14,400 nt of DNA from JBEKHI01 sp050012355 (GTDB taxonomy: Bacteria; Actinomycetota; Actinomycetes; Streptosporangiales; Streptosporangiaceae): positions 1 to 14,400 of the forward strand of contig JBEKHI010000205.1 of assembly GCA_050012355.1 (NCBI GenBank), in the 5' to 3' direction. Shown in pieces: positions 8,493 to 14,400 of this stretch (positions are counted from its first letter, which is position 1; every line of letters starts with the position of its first letter). A program made the position numbers and the translations under genes. The notes beneath the pieces were generated by a model, which ran no database searches, was not told the DNA's origin, and saw only the letters and a list, made by a program, of their open reading frames with translations.

Positions 8493-10258
8493 TGGTAGAG
8501 CCGGAAAGCGACCTGGCCGCCAAGGCGACCGCCTGGCGGGACGCCGACCCGGACCCGCAGACCCGGGCCGAGCTTGACCGGCTGCTGGCCGACCGGGACA
8601 CCGCCGCGCTGGCGGAGCGTTTCGAGGGCTCGCTGGCCTTCGGAACGGCCGGCATCCGCGCCGAGATCGGTGCGGGTCCGATGCGGATGAACAGGCTGGT
8701 GGTAGCCCGGGTAGCGGCCGGCCTGGCCCGCTATATCACGACTAGCGATCCGGCCGCGGCCACCGCCGGCGTCGCCATCGGCTACGACGGCCGGATCAAT
8801 TCGGCGGTCTTCGCCAAGGACGCCGCCCGGATCCTGTCCCGGGCCGGCGTCAAGGTCTCGATGCTGCCGGGGCCGCTGCCGACCCCGGTGCTGGCATACT
8901 CCGTGCGCCGTGAGCAGGCCGCCTACGGCCTGATGGTGACCGCCAGCCACAACCCGCGCCAGTACAACGGGGTCAAGGTCTACGTGCGCGATGGCGGGCA
9001 GTTGCTGCCGCCGCAGGATGAAGAGATCGCGGCCGCCATCGACGCGGTGGACCCGCTACGGCTGCCCGCGGGCTGGGCCGATGGGGCGTTCGAGTTCGCA
9101 TCGGCCGACGATGCGGTCAGCGACTACATATCTTCGGTGGCCGCGGGCGGCCCCGCGCCAAGCAGCACTCCGCTCACGGTCGTGCATACCGCGCTGCACG
9201 GCGTGGGGGACGGCACGCTGCGAGCGGTGCTGAGCAAAGCCGGCTGGCCAGCCCCCATACCGGTCGTCGCCCAGCAGCAGCCCGACGGGCACTTCCCGAC
9301 GGTGCCCTATCCCAATCCCGAAGAGCCCGGTGTGCTCGACCTAGCTCAGCAGACCGCCGAGCAGGCCGGCGCCGACCTGGTGATAGCCAACGACCCGGAC
9401 GCTGACCGGCTCGCTGTCATGGTCCCCGGTCCCGACGGCTGGCACCCGCTCACCGGGGACGAGCTAGGGGCGCTGCTGGGCGACGCCACGCTGACCCGGC
9501 TGGCCAGCGGCGAGCCGGTCGCGAATCTTGGCGGGCGACCCGCGGTCGCCGCCACCACGGTGGTGTCCGGATCACTGCTGCGCCGCCTGGCCGAGGCGGC
9601 GGGCGTGCGGTGCGTCACCACACTGACCGGGTTCAAGTGGATCGCCCGGACCAGCGGAAACGACGACGCCCTGCTCTACGGTTACGAGCAGGCGCTCGGC
9701 TACGCCGTACGGCCGGACTTGGTGGCCGACAAGGACGGGATCAGCGCGGCGCTGCTCGTCCTGCAGCTAGCGACCGAAGAAGCAGCCCGCGGGCGCACCC
9801 TCAGCGACCGGCTCGACGACCTGGCAGTGACCCACGGCCTGCATGTCACCGGACTGCGGACGATGAAGGCGGACGGCCCGCAGGGTCTTGACCGGCTCAA
9901 CGAGGCCGTCGAACGGGTCAGGAAGGAACCGCCGCGGCTGCTGGCCGGGCTGCCGATCACGGTAACCGACCTGCGGGATGACGCGCCCGGCGTCGTGGAC
10001 CTGGCCGGCGGTCATGCCGAGCGCTCCCCTGGCCAGCCGATTCCGCCGTCCGACGTGCTGATCTGGCACGCCGGCGACGACGCCCGCGTGATGATCAGGC
10101 CCAGCGGCACCGAGCCCGAGCTCAAGGTCTACGCCGAGGCCGTCTGGCACGTGCGGTCGCGGGACGGCCTGGCCGCCGCGCGGGCAGGCGCGGCCGAACA
10201 AGTCGAGCAGCTGATGGCGGCCACGGTCGCCGCGCTGGAAGGGGGCAGGGATTCATGA
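8492..10258 (+). CDS. Phospho-sugar mutase (alpha-phosphohexomutase family; likely phosphopentomutase role)
   Basis: A cytosolic enzyme of 588 residues with the four-domain alpha-D-phosphohexomutase layout. The phosphoserine loop TASHNPRQYNG has active serine about 152, the Mg-binding loop is NDPDADR (D301, D303, D305), the sugar-specificity loop is YGYEQALGY before DKDG, and the phosphate-binding loop is RPSGTEPE (from about 536). Family members interconvert sugar 1-phosphates and 5/6-phosphates. Between a permease and deoC/deoA the natural job would be deoxyribose-1-phosphate to deoxyribose-5-phosphate, as for the PGM2-like phosphopentomutases; glucose-1-phosphate remains possible. ATG 8492 follows AAGGGG (8479-8484) by 7 bases and overlaps the permease stop; a GTG at 8489 is the alternative. 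Its stop overlaps the deoC start as ATGA. Confidence 0.9.
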   Translation: MVEPESDLAAKATAWRDADPDPQTRAELDRLLADRDTAALAERFEGSLAFGTAGIRAEIGAGPMRMNRLVVARVAAGLARYITTSDPAAATAGVAIGYDGRINSAVFAKDAARILSRAGVKVSMLPGPLPTPVLAYSVRREQAAYGLMVTASHNPRQYNGVKVYVRDGGQLLPPQDEEIAAAIDAVDPLRLPAGWADGAFEFASADDAVSDYISSVAAGGPAPSSTPLTVVHTALHGVGDGTLRAVLSKAGWPAPIPVVAQQQPDGHFPTVPYPNPEEPGVLDLAQQTAEQAGADLVIANDPDADRLAVMVPGPDGWHPLTGDELGALLGDATLTRLASGEPVANLGGRPAVAATTVVSGSLLRRLAEAAGVRCVTTLTGFKWIARTSGNDDALLYGYEQALGYAVRPDLVADKDGISAALLVLQLATEEAARGRTLSDRLDDLAVTHGLHVTGLRTMKADGPQGLDRLNEAVERVRKEPPRLLAGLPITVTDLRDDAPGVVDLAGGHAERSPGQPIPPSDVLIWHAGDDARVMIRPSGTEPELKVYAEAVWHVRSRDGLAAARAGAAEQVEQLMAATVAALEGGRDS

Positions 10259-10614
10259 CCACCATGACGCGAGGCGAGCTTGCTCGCATGATCGATCACA
10301 CGCTGCTGGTGCCCGAGGCGACCGACGAGGACGTGACCCGGCTGGCCAAGGAGGCCGATCAACTCGGTGTGTGGGCGATCTGCATCTCACCGTCCCGGCT
10401 ACCGGTAACCCAGGGAGTCCTGGATCCCGGGATAGCGGTGGCGGCGGTAGCCGGCTTCCCGTCGGGCGCGCACCAGACGGCGGTCAAGGTGGCCGAGGCC
10501 GGCGGAGCCAGCTTCGTCAAGACCTCCACCGGATTCCACCCGGCGGGCGGCGCCACCGTGCAGGCGGTGGCCGCGATGGCCGCCGCCATCCTGGACGGGC
10601 TGCCCGATGAGTAA
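10255..10614 (+). CDS. deoC: Deoxyribose-phosphate aldolase, internally deleted and C-terminally truncated
   Basis: DeoC (DERA) splits 2-deoxyribose-5-phosphate into glyceraldehyde-3-phosphate and acetaldehyde. This product has only 119 residues against about 210-250 normally. Residues 1-80 (MIDHTLLVPEATDEDV to GFPSGAHQTAVK) are a good DeoC N-terminus. The sequence then jumps at about residue 82-85 straight to FVKTSTGFHPAGGATVQAV, which holds the Schiff-base lysine (K89). The intervening 60-70 residues with the DEIDMV catalytic aspartate strand and the KVILE strand are absent. So is everything after the KTSTG helix, including the GVKASGG lysine strand and the last barrel strands. A working TIM barrel is hard to imagine. 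Yet the frame is clean, codon use is normal, and overlaps with both neighbours (ATGA with the mutase, ATGAGTAA with deoA) are kept. Either a decayed gene maintained for coupling or an assembly collapse. Confidence 0.85.
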   Translation: MTTMTRGELARMIDHTLLVPEATDEDVTRLAKEADQLGVWAICISPSRLPVTQGVLDPGIAVAAVAGFPSGAHQTAVKVAEAGGASFVKTSTGFHPAGGATVQAVAAMAAAILDGLPDE

Positions 10615-11887
10615 CTTCGACGGAGTCGGCCCGATCCGGGTCAAGCGCGACGGCGGGGAGCTCAGCACCAGCCAGATCAACGAGCTCATGCCGGCCTACC
10701 TGAGCGGCGAGTTCGCCGAGGAACAGATGTCGGCGCTGCTGATGGCCATCTTCTTCCGTGGGATGGCACCCGGCGAGCTGGCGACGTGGACGGCGGCGAT
10801 GATCGCCTCCGGCCAGCGGGCCGACCTGTCCGGCCTGGGCCGCCCGACGGTGGACAAGCACTCGACCGGCGGTGTGGGCGACAAGCTGTCGCTGATCATC
10901 GTGCCGCTGGTCGCCGTCTTCGGCGCCGCCGTCCCGCAGATGTCGGGACGAGGACTGGGGCACACCGGCGGGACGCTGGACAAGATGGAGTCGATCCACG
11001 GCTGGCATCCGGACCTGGATCCGCGGCAACTGGTGCAGGTGCTGCGCGAGGTCGGCGGCGTCATCACCGCGGCCGGCTCGGACATGGTCCCGGCCGACCG
11101 GCGGCTGTACGCGCTGCGCGACATCACCGCCACCGTCGAGTCGATCCCGCTGATCGCCAGCTCGATCATGTCCAAGAAGATCGCCGAGGGCACCAAGAAC
11201 CTGCTGCTGGACATCAAGGTCGGCGTGGGCGCGTTCATGACCGATCTTGACCAGGCCCGGCTGCTCGGGAAGACCATGATCGGCCTCGGCGAGGCTCATG
11301 GCGTCCACACGGCGGCGATGCTGACGGCCATGGACACGCCGCTCGGCCGCGCCGTCGGCAACGCCGTCGAGGTCGCCGAGGCTCTCGACGTGCTCTCCGG
11401 CGGCGGCCCGGACGACGTGCGTGACCTGTCGGTCGCCGAGGCCGAGGCGATGCTGCGGCTCGCCGGGATCGACGGCGACCCGGCTAAGGCACTCACCGAC
11501 GGCCGCGCCCTCGATAAGTTCCGCGAGATGGTCCGGGCCCAGGGCGGTGACCCCGATCAGCCGCTCCCCGACAGCCCGGTGCTCGCCATGGTCACCGCCG
11601 AGCGAGACGGGATAGTCCGCCGCCTCGACGCCCGGGCGGTCGGAATGGCCTCCTGGCGCCTGGGAGCCGGGCGGTCACGCCCCGGCGAATCGGTATCGGC
11701 GGCGGCGGGCGTGATCTGCCGCGCGAAACCGGGCGAGACCGTGACCAAGGGCCAGCCCATCCTGGAGCTGTGCGGCGACGACCCGAGCCGGCTAACCGCG
11801 GCCAGGGCCGAGCTAACCGGCGCGATCGACATCGGGGACGAACCCCCGCCCGCCAGCCCGCTGATCCTGGAGCGCATCGGTTTCTAG
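10607..11887 (+). CDS. deoA: Thymidine / pyrimidine-nucleoside phosphorylase
   Basis: A full-length cytosolic enzyme of 426 residues that phosphorolyses thymidine (and possibly deoxyuridine or uridine) to the free base and (deoxy)ribose-1-phosphate. The phosphate-binding motif is KHSTGGVGDK (84-93). The family signature runs SGRGLGHTGGTLDKMES, and SSIMSKKIAEGTKNLLLDIKVG is the pyrimidine-binding lysine-rich segment. The C-terminal alpha/beta domain (GVICRAKPGETVTKGQPILEL) has the usual biotinyl-like fold. The start overlaps the deoC stop by 8 bases. It is last in the operon; a strong hairpin begins 15 bases after the stop. Its product, deoxyribose-1-phosphate, is the expected substrate of the upstream mutase. 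Confidence 0.96.
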   Translation: MSNFDGVGPIRVKRDGGELSTSQINELMPAYLSGEFAEEQMSALLMAIFFRGMAPGELATWTAAMIASGQRADLSGLGRPTVDKHSTGGVGDKLSLIIVPLVAVFGAAVPQMSGRGLGHTGGTLDKMESIHGWHPDLDPRQLVQVLREVGGVITAAGSDMVPADRRLYALRDITATVESIPLIASSIMSKKIAEGTKNLLLDIKVGVGAFMTDLDQARLLGKTMIGLGEAHGVHTAAMLTAMDTPLGRAVGNAVEVAEALDVLSGGGPDDVRDLSVAEAEAMLRLAGIDGDPAKALTDGRALDKFREMVRAQGGDPDQPLPDSPVLAMVTAERDGIVRRLDARAVGMASWRLGAGRSRPGESVSAAAGVICRAKPGETVTKGQPILELCGDDPSRLTAARAELTGAIDIGDEPPPASPLILERIGF

Positions 11888-11901
11888 GGCACCAAGGGCG
11901 T

Positions 11902-11945
11902 CGTTGACTCATCGCTGCCCCTCTATGGGCAGCGATGAGTCAGCG
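11902..11945. terminator. Bidirectional hairpin terminator between deoA and marR
   Basis: A 15-bp perfect stem (GACTCATCGCTGCCC at 11906-11920 with 11927-11941) has a 6-base loop and extends to 19 pairs (11902-11945) with a single G-U wobble. There is no long T-run on either side, so it is an actinobacterial-style hairpin terminator, probably working for both converging genes. One arm is inside the marR coding sequence and the marR stop lies in the loop. Confidence 0.8.
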
Positions 11946-12444
11946 ATGCCTTCGCACCGATGCGCTGGTAACCGGGGTGCACACCAGCGGTCAGGCCCTG
12001 GCGGTCAGCCAGCCGGGTCAGCAACTCGTTTAGCTGCTTGCGCTCGGCATCGCTCAGGCCGGCGCAGATGTCGTCTTCGTGGGCGGTTCCCGCCCGCCGG
12101 AGTTCATCCTTCATAAACCGCGCCCCCTCCTCGGTCAGGTAGAGGGCGTGATTGCGTCGGTCAGCGGGGTTGCGCCGGCGCTCGATCAGCCCGCGCGCTT
12201 CGAGCCCGTCAACAAGCGGCACCAGCCGGCTGGGCGGGATGCGCAGCGCGGCGGCGACGGCCTGCTGGCTTTGCCCGGGCCCCCGGTCGATGAGACGGAG
12301 CAGGCCGGCCTGAGCGGGCGTGAGGTCAAGTCCGGAGATGCGCTCGGCGAATCGTGCCGCGGCGTGCGCACCAAGCTGAGCCAGCAGGAAGGCGTTCCCT
12401 GACTGGCGTCGCCGCTCTTCCGCACTCACCAGGTCATCGTACAC
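11923..12444 (-). CDS. MarR-family transcriptional regulator
   Basis: About 173 residues with a winged helix-turn-helix. Segments LTPAQAGLLRLIDRG and QSQQAVAAALRIPPSRLVPLVDGLEARGLIERRRNPADRRNHALYLTEEG contain the recognition helix and the beta-wing (NPADRRNHALYLT), with flanking dimerisation helices. MarR proteins are usually repressors that release DNA on binding aromatic or oxidising ligands, and they commonly control the divergent gene, here a six-helix membrane protein. The frame is open to a TTG at 12453, but I prefer GTG 12444. A TATTAT (12458-12453 on the minus strand) would place the transcript start almost on that GTG, and no ribosome site is visible, so a leaderless message is plausible. 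The last dozen residues (IGAKASLTHRCP) are encoded by the terminator hairpin and look like an acquired tail. Confidence 0.9.
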   Translation of the reverse strand: MYDDLVSAEERRRQSGNAFLLAQLGAHAAARFAERISGLDLTPAQAGLLRLIDRGPGQSQQAVAAALRIPPSRLVPLVDGLEARGLIERRRNPADRRNHALYLTEEGARFMKDELRRAGTAHEDDICAGLSDAERKQLNELLTRLADRQGLTAGVHPGYQRIGAKASLTHRCP

Positions 12445-12509
12445 GCTTGACAATAATAGACAACTTGTAATTATTATCTTCTGTACATCATCGACGCTGA
12501 GGAGCCCTC
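12445..12509. promoter_or_regulatory. Overlapping divergent promoters and probable MarR operator
   Basis: An A/T-rich island in a very GC-rich setting. On the plus strand a consensus TTGACA (12447-12452) is followed after 19 bases by TATTAT (12472-12477). On the minus strand TATTAT (12458-12453) overlaps the same place. The interval holds near-palindromic sequence: AATAAT..ACAA (about 12452-12463) mirrors TTGT..ATTATT (12465-12475) around ACAACTTGT. That is the size and base content of MarR sites. A good ribosome site GAGGAG (12499-12504) precedes ATG 12510 by 5 bases. Confidence 0.65.
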
Positions 12510-13214
12510 ATGTCCAGCACCACCCTCCCCCGGCGCGGAGCCCAGGGCGGCCCGCCGCTACTGCTCCCGGTTCTGGCGTATGGAGCGCTGATGGTCGCCG
12601 CCGTCATCGTGTCGCGCAATGTCCCGCGGCTGTCGGCGCCAGCGGTCACCGTGCTCGCCTACGACCGGGCGCATCACACTGGACTGCTGGCCGCCGGCTT
12701 CCTGGCCTTCGCCGCATCGGTACCGCTGGCCGTGTGGACGGCCGCCGCATACCGCCGGCTTCGCACTCTCGGGATCACCGCACCGGGCACCGTTATCGCG
12801 CTGGCCGGCGGGCTGCTCGCCGCCGCGTCCCTCAGCCTGTCCGGCTTGGTGACCTGGACCAGCGCGCAGGCGGCGGCCTCGGCCGATCCCGGGCTGGCCA
12901 AGGCGCTCGCGGACCTGACTTTCGCGGCCGGGTCGGCTGGGTTCGTCGCGCCCCTCGGCCTGCTGCTGGCGGGTGTAGCGGTGCCGTCGCTGATCGTGCG
13001 CCTCGTCCCCCGGCCGCTCGCCTGGGCCGGGCTCGTCGTTGCCGCGGCGGCGGCGCTATCCGCGTTCACCCTGCTGACCTCGGCCCTCGATTTCACCCTG
13101 CCGGCTGGCCGGTTCCTTGGGCTGGCCTGGCTGATCGCGATGAGCGTCGCACTGCCGCAACAGCGACGGCGCGCCGCGACGGCGCCGGTCATCCGCCAGC
13201 CGAGCGCGGCTTGA
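12510..13214 (+). CDS. Six-helix integral membrane protein (DUF4386-like), function unknown
   Basis: A 234-residue, very hydrophobic protein with six predicted membrane segments at about 16-35, 57-80, 94-115, 139-163, 168-189 and 200-216. The C-terminal tail is short and basic (QQRRRAATAP) and probably cytosolic by the positive-inside rule. I see no transporter, enzyme or signal-peptidase motif. Size and six-helix layout resemble DUF4386-type proteins, but I cannot confirm membership. A clear GAGGAG ribosome site supports the ATG. It is divergent from the MarR gene and shares its operator region, so it is the likely regulated target, perhaps stress- or compound-induced. Its 3' end overlaps a short convergent gene by 26 bases. 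Confidence 0.8.
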   Translation: MSSTTLPRRGAQGGPPLLLPVLAYGALMVAAVIVSRNVPRLSAPAVTVLAYDRAHHTGLLAAGFLAFAASVPLAVWTAAAYRRLRTLGITAPGTVIALAGGLLAAASLSLSGLVTWTSAQAAASADPGLAKALADLTFAAGSAGFVAPLGLLLAGVAVPSLIVRLVPRPLAWAGLVVAAAAALSAFTLLTSALDFTLPAGRFLGLAWLIAMSVALPQQRRRAATAPVIRQPSAA

Positions 13215-13317
13215 CGTCCAGCAGCACCCGGCCGGTGACCGGCTCGAGCTCGCGTCCGCAGAACAGGTAGGGCCGTGTCTCCACGTCGATGCGTTGCTCA
13301 GCGATGCTGGCCATCAT
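13189..13317 (-). CDS. Small hypothetical protein (42 residues)
   Basis: On the minus strand ATG at 13317 opens a 42-codon frame beginning MMASIAEQRIDVETRPYLFC and ending DVKPRSAGG before TGA. An AGGAGA ribosome site lies upstream at about 13332-13327. Roughly 86 percent of its codons end in G or C, as expected for a real gene here, and the peptide is balanced in charge with one cysteine (FCGREL). No signal peptide or membrane segment is visible. It converges on the membrane-protein gene and overlaps its last 26 bases. I do not recognise the family; too short for a domain call. Confidence 0.55.
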   Translation of the reverse strand: MMASIAEQRIDVETRPYLFCGRELEPVTGRVLLDVKPRSAGG

Positions 13318-13519
13318 TGGTTCCGTTCTCCTGGCATACCTCGTCAAAAACACCTTGCACTCGGGCGGACAGCAGCGTCAAAATGAGCGGTCTCCACGTT
13401 CGGCGGTTCCGGAAGGACTGAGGCCACCTCGCAGATCAGGCCGCGCAGCAGCGCCAGCCTGTCGTTGAGTCGCGCCCTCCCGCGAGTCAGTCACGTCGAA
13501 CGCAAAGGACAACCCGCAC
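13318..13519. other. Intergenic stretch upstream of the GNAT gene
   Basis: About 200 bases between the 42-codon gene and the acetyltransferase. On the minus strand a frame from 13490 to a TGA at 13344 reads protein-like (LNDRLALLRGLICEVAS...) but has no ATG; only a GTG at 13427 gives 27 residues. It may be a gene remnant or chance. No clear promoter consensus was found for either neighbour. Confidence 0.35.
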
Positions 13520-14290
13520 ATGGCTACACCTGTGCCCTCGCACGCCCCTACCTTGATCGCCGCCTACATGCGCGCGGCCGTCGGCAGGCGCTCCGGCGAC
13601 CGGACCGGACCGTTCACCATCGGCCTCGACGCCCACAGCGACGATCCGATGCGGAACTACGCCGTCCCCGACCACCGCGCCCGCCCCGATCCCACCGCTA
13701 TCGACGCGCTGATCGCCTTCTTCCGCCACAACCACCGGATCCCTCGTCTGGAGTACATCGAGGAAGACGCGCCCGGCGCCTGGCCCGCACTGGCCGAGGC
13801 GGGCTTCGCCATCGAAGGCCGGACCCCGGTCATGATCGCCACCCCGGCTACCCGGCTGACGTCACGCGTACCCGCCGGTATCACCATCCGCGCGGCCGCC
13901 AGTGACGCCGACCTGACAGCCGCCGTGACCGTCCAGCACCACGCCTACCAGGTGCCCCATCCGCCCGAGGCCCACGACATCGCCCGGCTGACCAGCCTCA
14001 CCCAACGCGGCGGCATCGTCGCCATCGCGATCGACGAAGCCTCCGGCGCGGTAACCGGCACCGGCCTGGTCGACGTTACCGGCGACGTCGGCGAGCTCGC
14101 CGCCGTCGGTGTGCTGACCGCGTTCCGCCGGCGGGGCATCGCCGCTGCCCTCAGTGTCCACCTCGCCAGGACCGCCCACGCCCAGGGCATCAGCCTGGTC
14201 TTCCTGGAAGCCGAACCCGCGGAAGAGCAGATCTACCGGCGCGCCGGTTTCACCGACGCCACCACCAAGATCTGGGCCTCAATCCGCTGA
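13520..14290 (+). CDS. GNAT-family N-acetyltransferase
   Basis: A 256-residue cytosolic protein. The C-terminal 140 residues form a GNAT domain: ITIRAAASDADLTAAVTVQH is the first strand and helix, and GELAAVGVLTAFRRRGIAAAL is motif A, with RRRGIA as the acetyl-CoA pyrophosphate-binding loop. FLEAEPAEEQIYRRAGF is the motif B end. The N-terminal 110 residues (IAFFRHNHRIPRLEYIEEDA, ALAEAGFAIEGRTPVMI) look like a degenerate GNAT-like half of the type often fused in actinobacterial two-lobed GNATs. AAAGGA (13504-13509) precedes the ATG by 10 bases. It would transfer acetyl from acetyl-CoA to an amine; the substrate cannot be inferred, and the neighbours give no clue. Confidence 0.87.
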   Translation: MATPVPSHAPTLIAAYMRAAVGRRSGDRTGPFTIGLDAHSDDPMRNYAVPDHRARPDPTAIDALIAFFRHNHRIPRLEYIEEDAPGAWPALAEAGFAIEGRTPVMIATPATRLTSRVPAGITIRAAASDADLTAAVTVQHHAYQVPHPPEAHDIARLTSLTQRGGIVAIAIDEASGAVTGTGLVDVTGDVGELAAVGVLTAFRRRGIAAALSVHLARTAHAQGISLVFLEAEPAEEQIYRRAGFTDATTKIWASIR

Positions 14291-14302
14291 TCTTCGCGCG
14301 GG

Positions 14303-14333
14303 CCTATGGATGGCCCACCGCTGGCGCTATAGG
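14303..14333 (+). repeat. Intergenic CCACCGCTGG motif in an imperfect hairpin after the GNAT gene
   Basis: CCTAT (14303-14307) pairs with ATAGG (14329-14333) around GATGGCCCACCGCTGGCG, a near copy of the motif in the hairpin region at 6321-6367. It may act as a weak terminator for the GNAT gene, but the stem is short. Confidence 0.4.
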
Positions 14334-14400
14334 GGCTGGTGTCAGATGTGAAAAATTTTGGGTTGGGGTGCCTGGGCGGGTGTCGTGGTCGGTGCGGGGG
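14334..14400. other. G/T-rich tail of unknown nature
   Basis: From about 14340 the plus strand has an A5T4 run and then becomes almost purely G and T with occasional C. On the minus strand a frame is open from the window edge to a TAG at 14306-14304 (PRTDHDTRPGTPTQNFSHL...). It could be the 3' end of a leftward gene or the edge of a mobile element; neither can be shown. Confidence 0.25.

Noticed and set aside
10517..11308. 263-codon minus-strand frame opposite deoA
   Set aside because: Antisense shadow of deoA; His/Gln/Arg-rich and without motifs.
13465..13905. 146-codon plus-strand frame over the GNAT start
   Set aside because: Arg-rich off-phase reading of the GNAT gene, which itself has a ribosome site and conserved motifs.

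Overview
The window looks like chromosomal DNA of a high-GC Actinomycetota species. Nearly every gene ends its codons in G or C, GTG starts are used, genes are packed in overlapping stop/start operons, and the protein families (Box benzoate pathway, NCS1 permease, MarR, GNAT) fit a soil actinomycete. The genus cannot be named from this sequence. No rRNA, tRNA, CRISPR array or complete insertion sequence was seen.

Left third (1-4793, minus strand): an aerobic benzoate operon of the Box (benzoyl-CoA epoxide) type, transcribed leftward as boxC, boxB, benzoate-CoA ligase, then an amidohydrolase that runs off the window edge. The ligase makes benzoyl-CoA, BoxB (di-iron) epoxidises it, and BoxC opens the ring. 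The reductase BoxA and the semialdehyde dehydrogenase BoxD are not in the window.

Centre-left (4794-6533): a divergent intergenic region is bounded by two perfect 16-bp inverted arms, one just upstream of each start. To its right lies a CbbX-like AAA+ ATPase with two N-terminal membrane helices and no RuBisCO gene nearby. Its linker seems to have passed through three successive one-base frame changes that cancel out. A strong hairpin terminator follows, then a stand-alone FCD (GntR C-terminal) domain protein with no DNA-binding domain.

Centre-right (7095-11887, plus strand): a tightly coupled nucleoside/nucleobase salvage operon: NCS1 permease, phosphohexomutase-family enzyme (probably phosphopentomutase-like), a severely shortened deoC, and thymidine phosphorylase deoA. 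The deoC product keeps the Schiff-base lysine but lacks the middle of the barrel and the C-terminal third. The operon ends at a long hairpin that also forms the 3' end of the convergent marR gene.

Right end (11888-14400): a MarR regulator is divergent from a six-helix membrane protein, with an AT-rich operator and overlapping promoters between them. A 42-codon minus-strand gene follows, then a GNAT acetyltransferase and a G/T-rich tail that I cannot identify.
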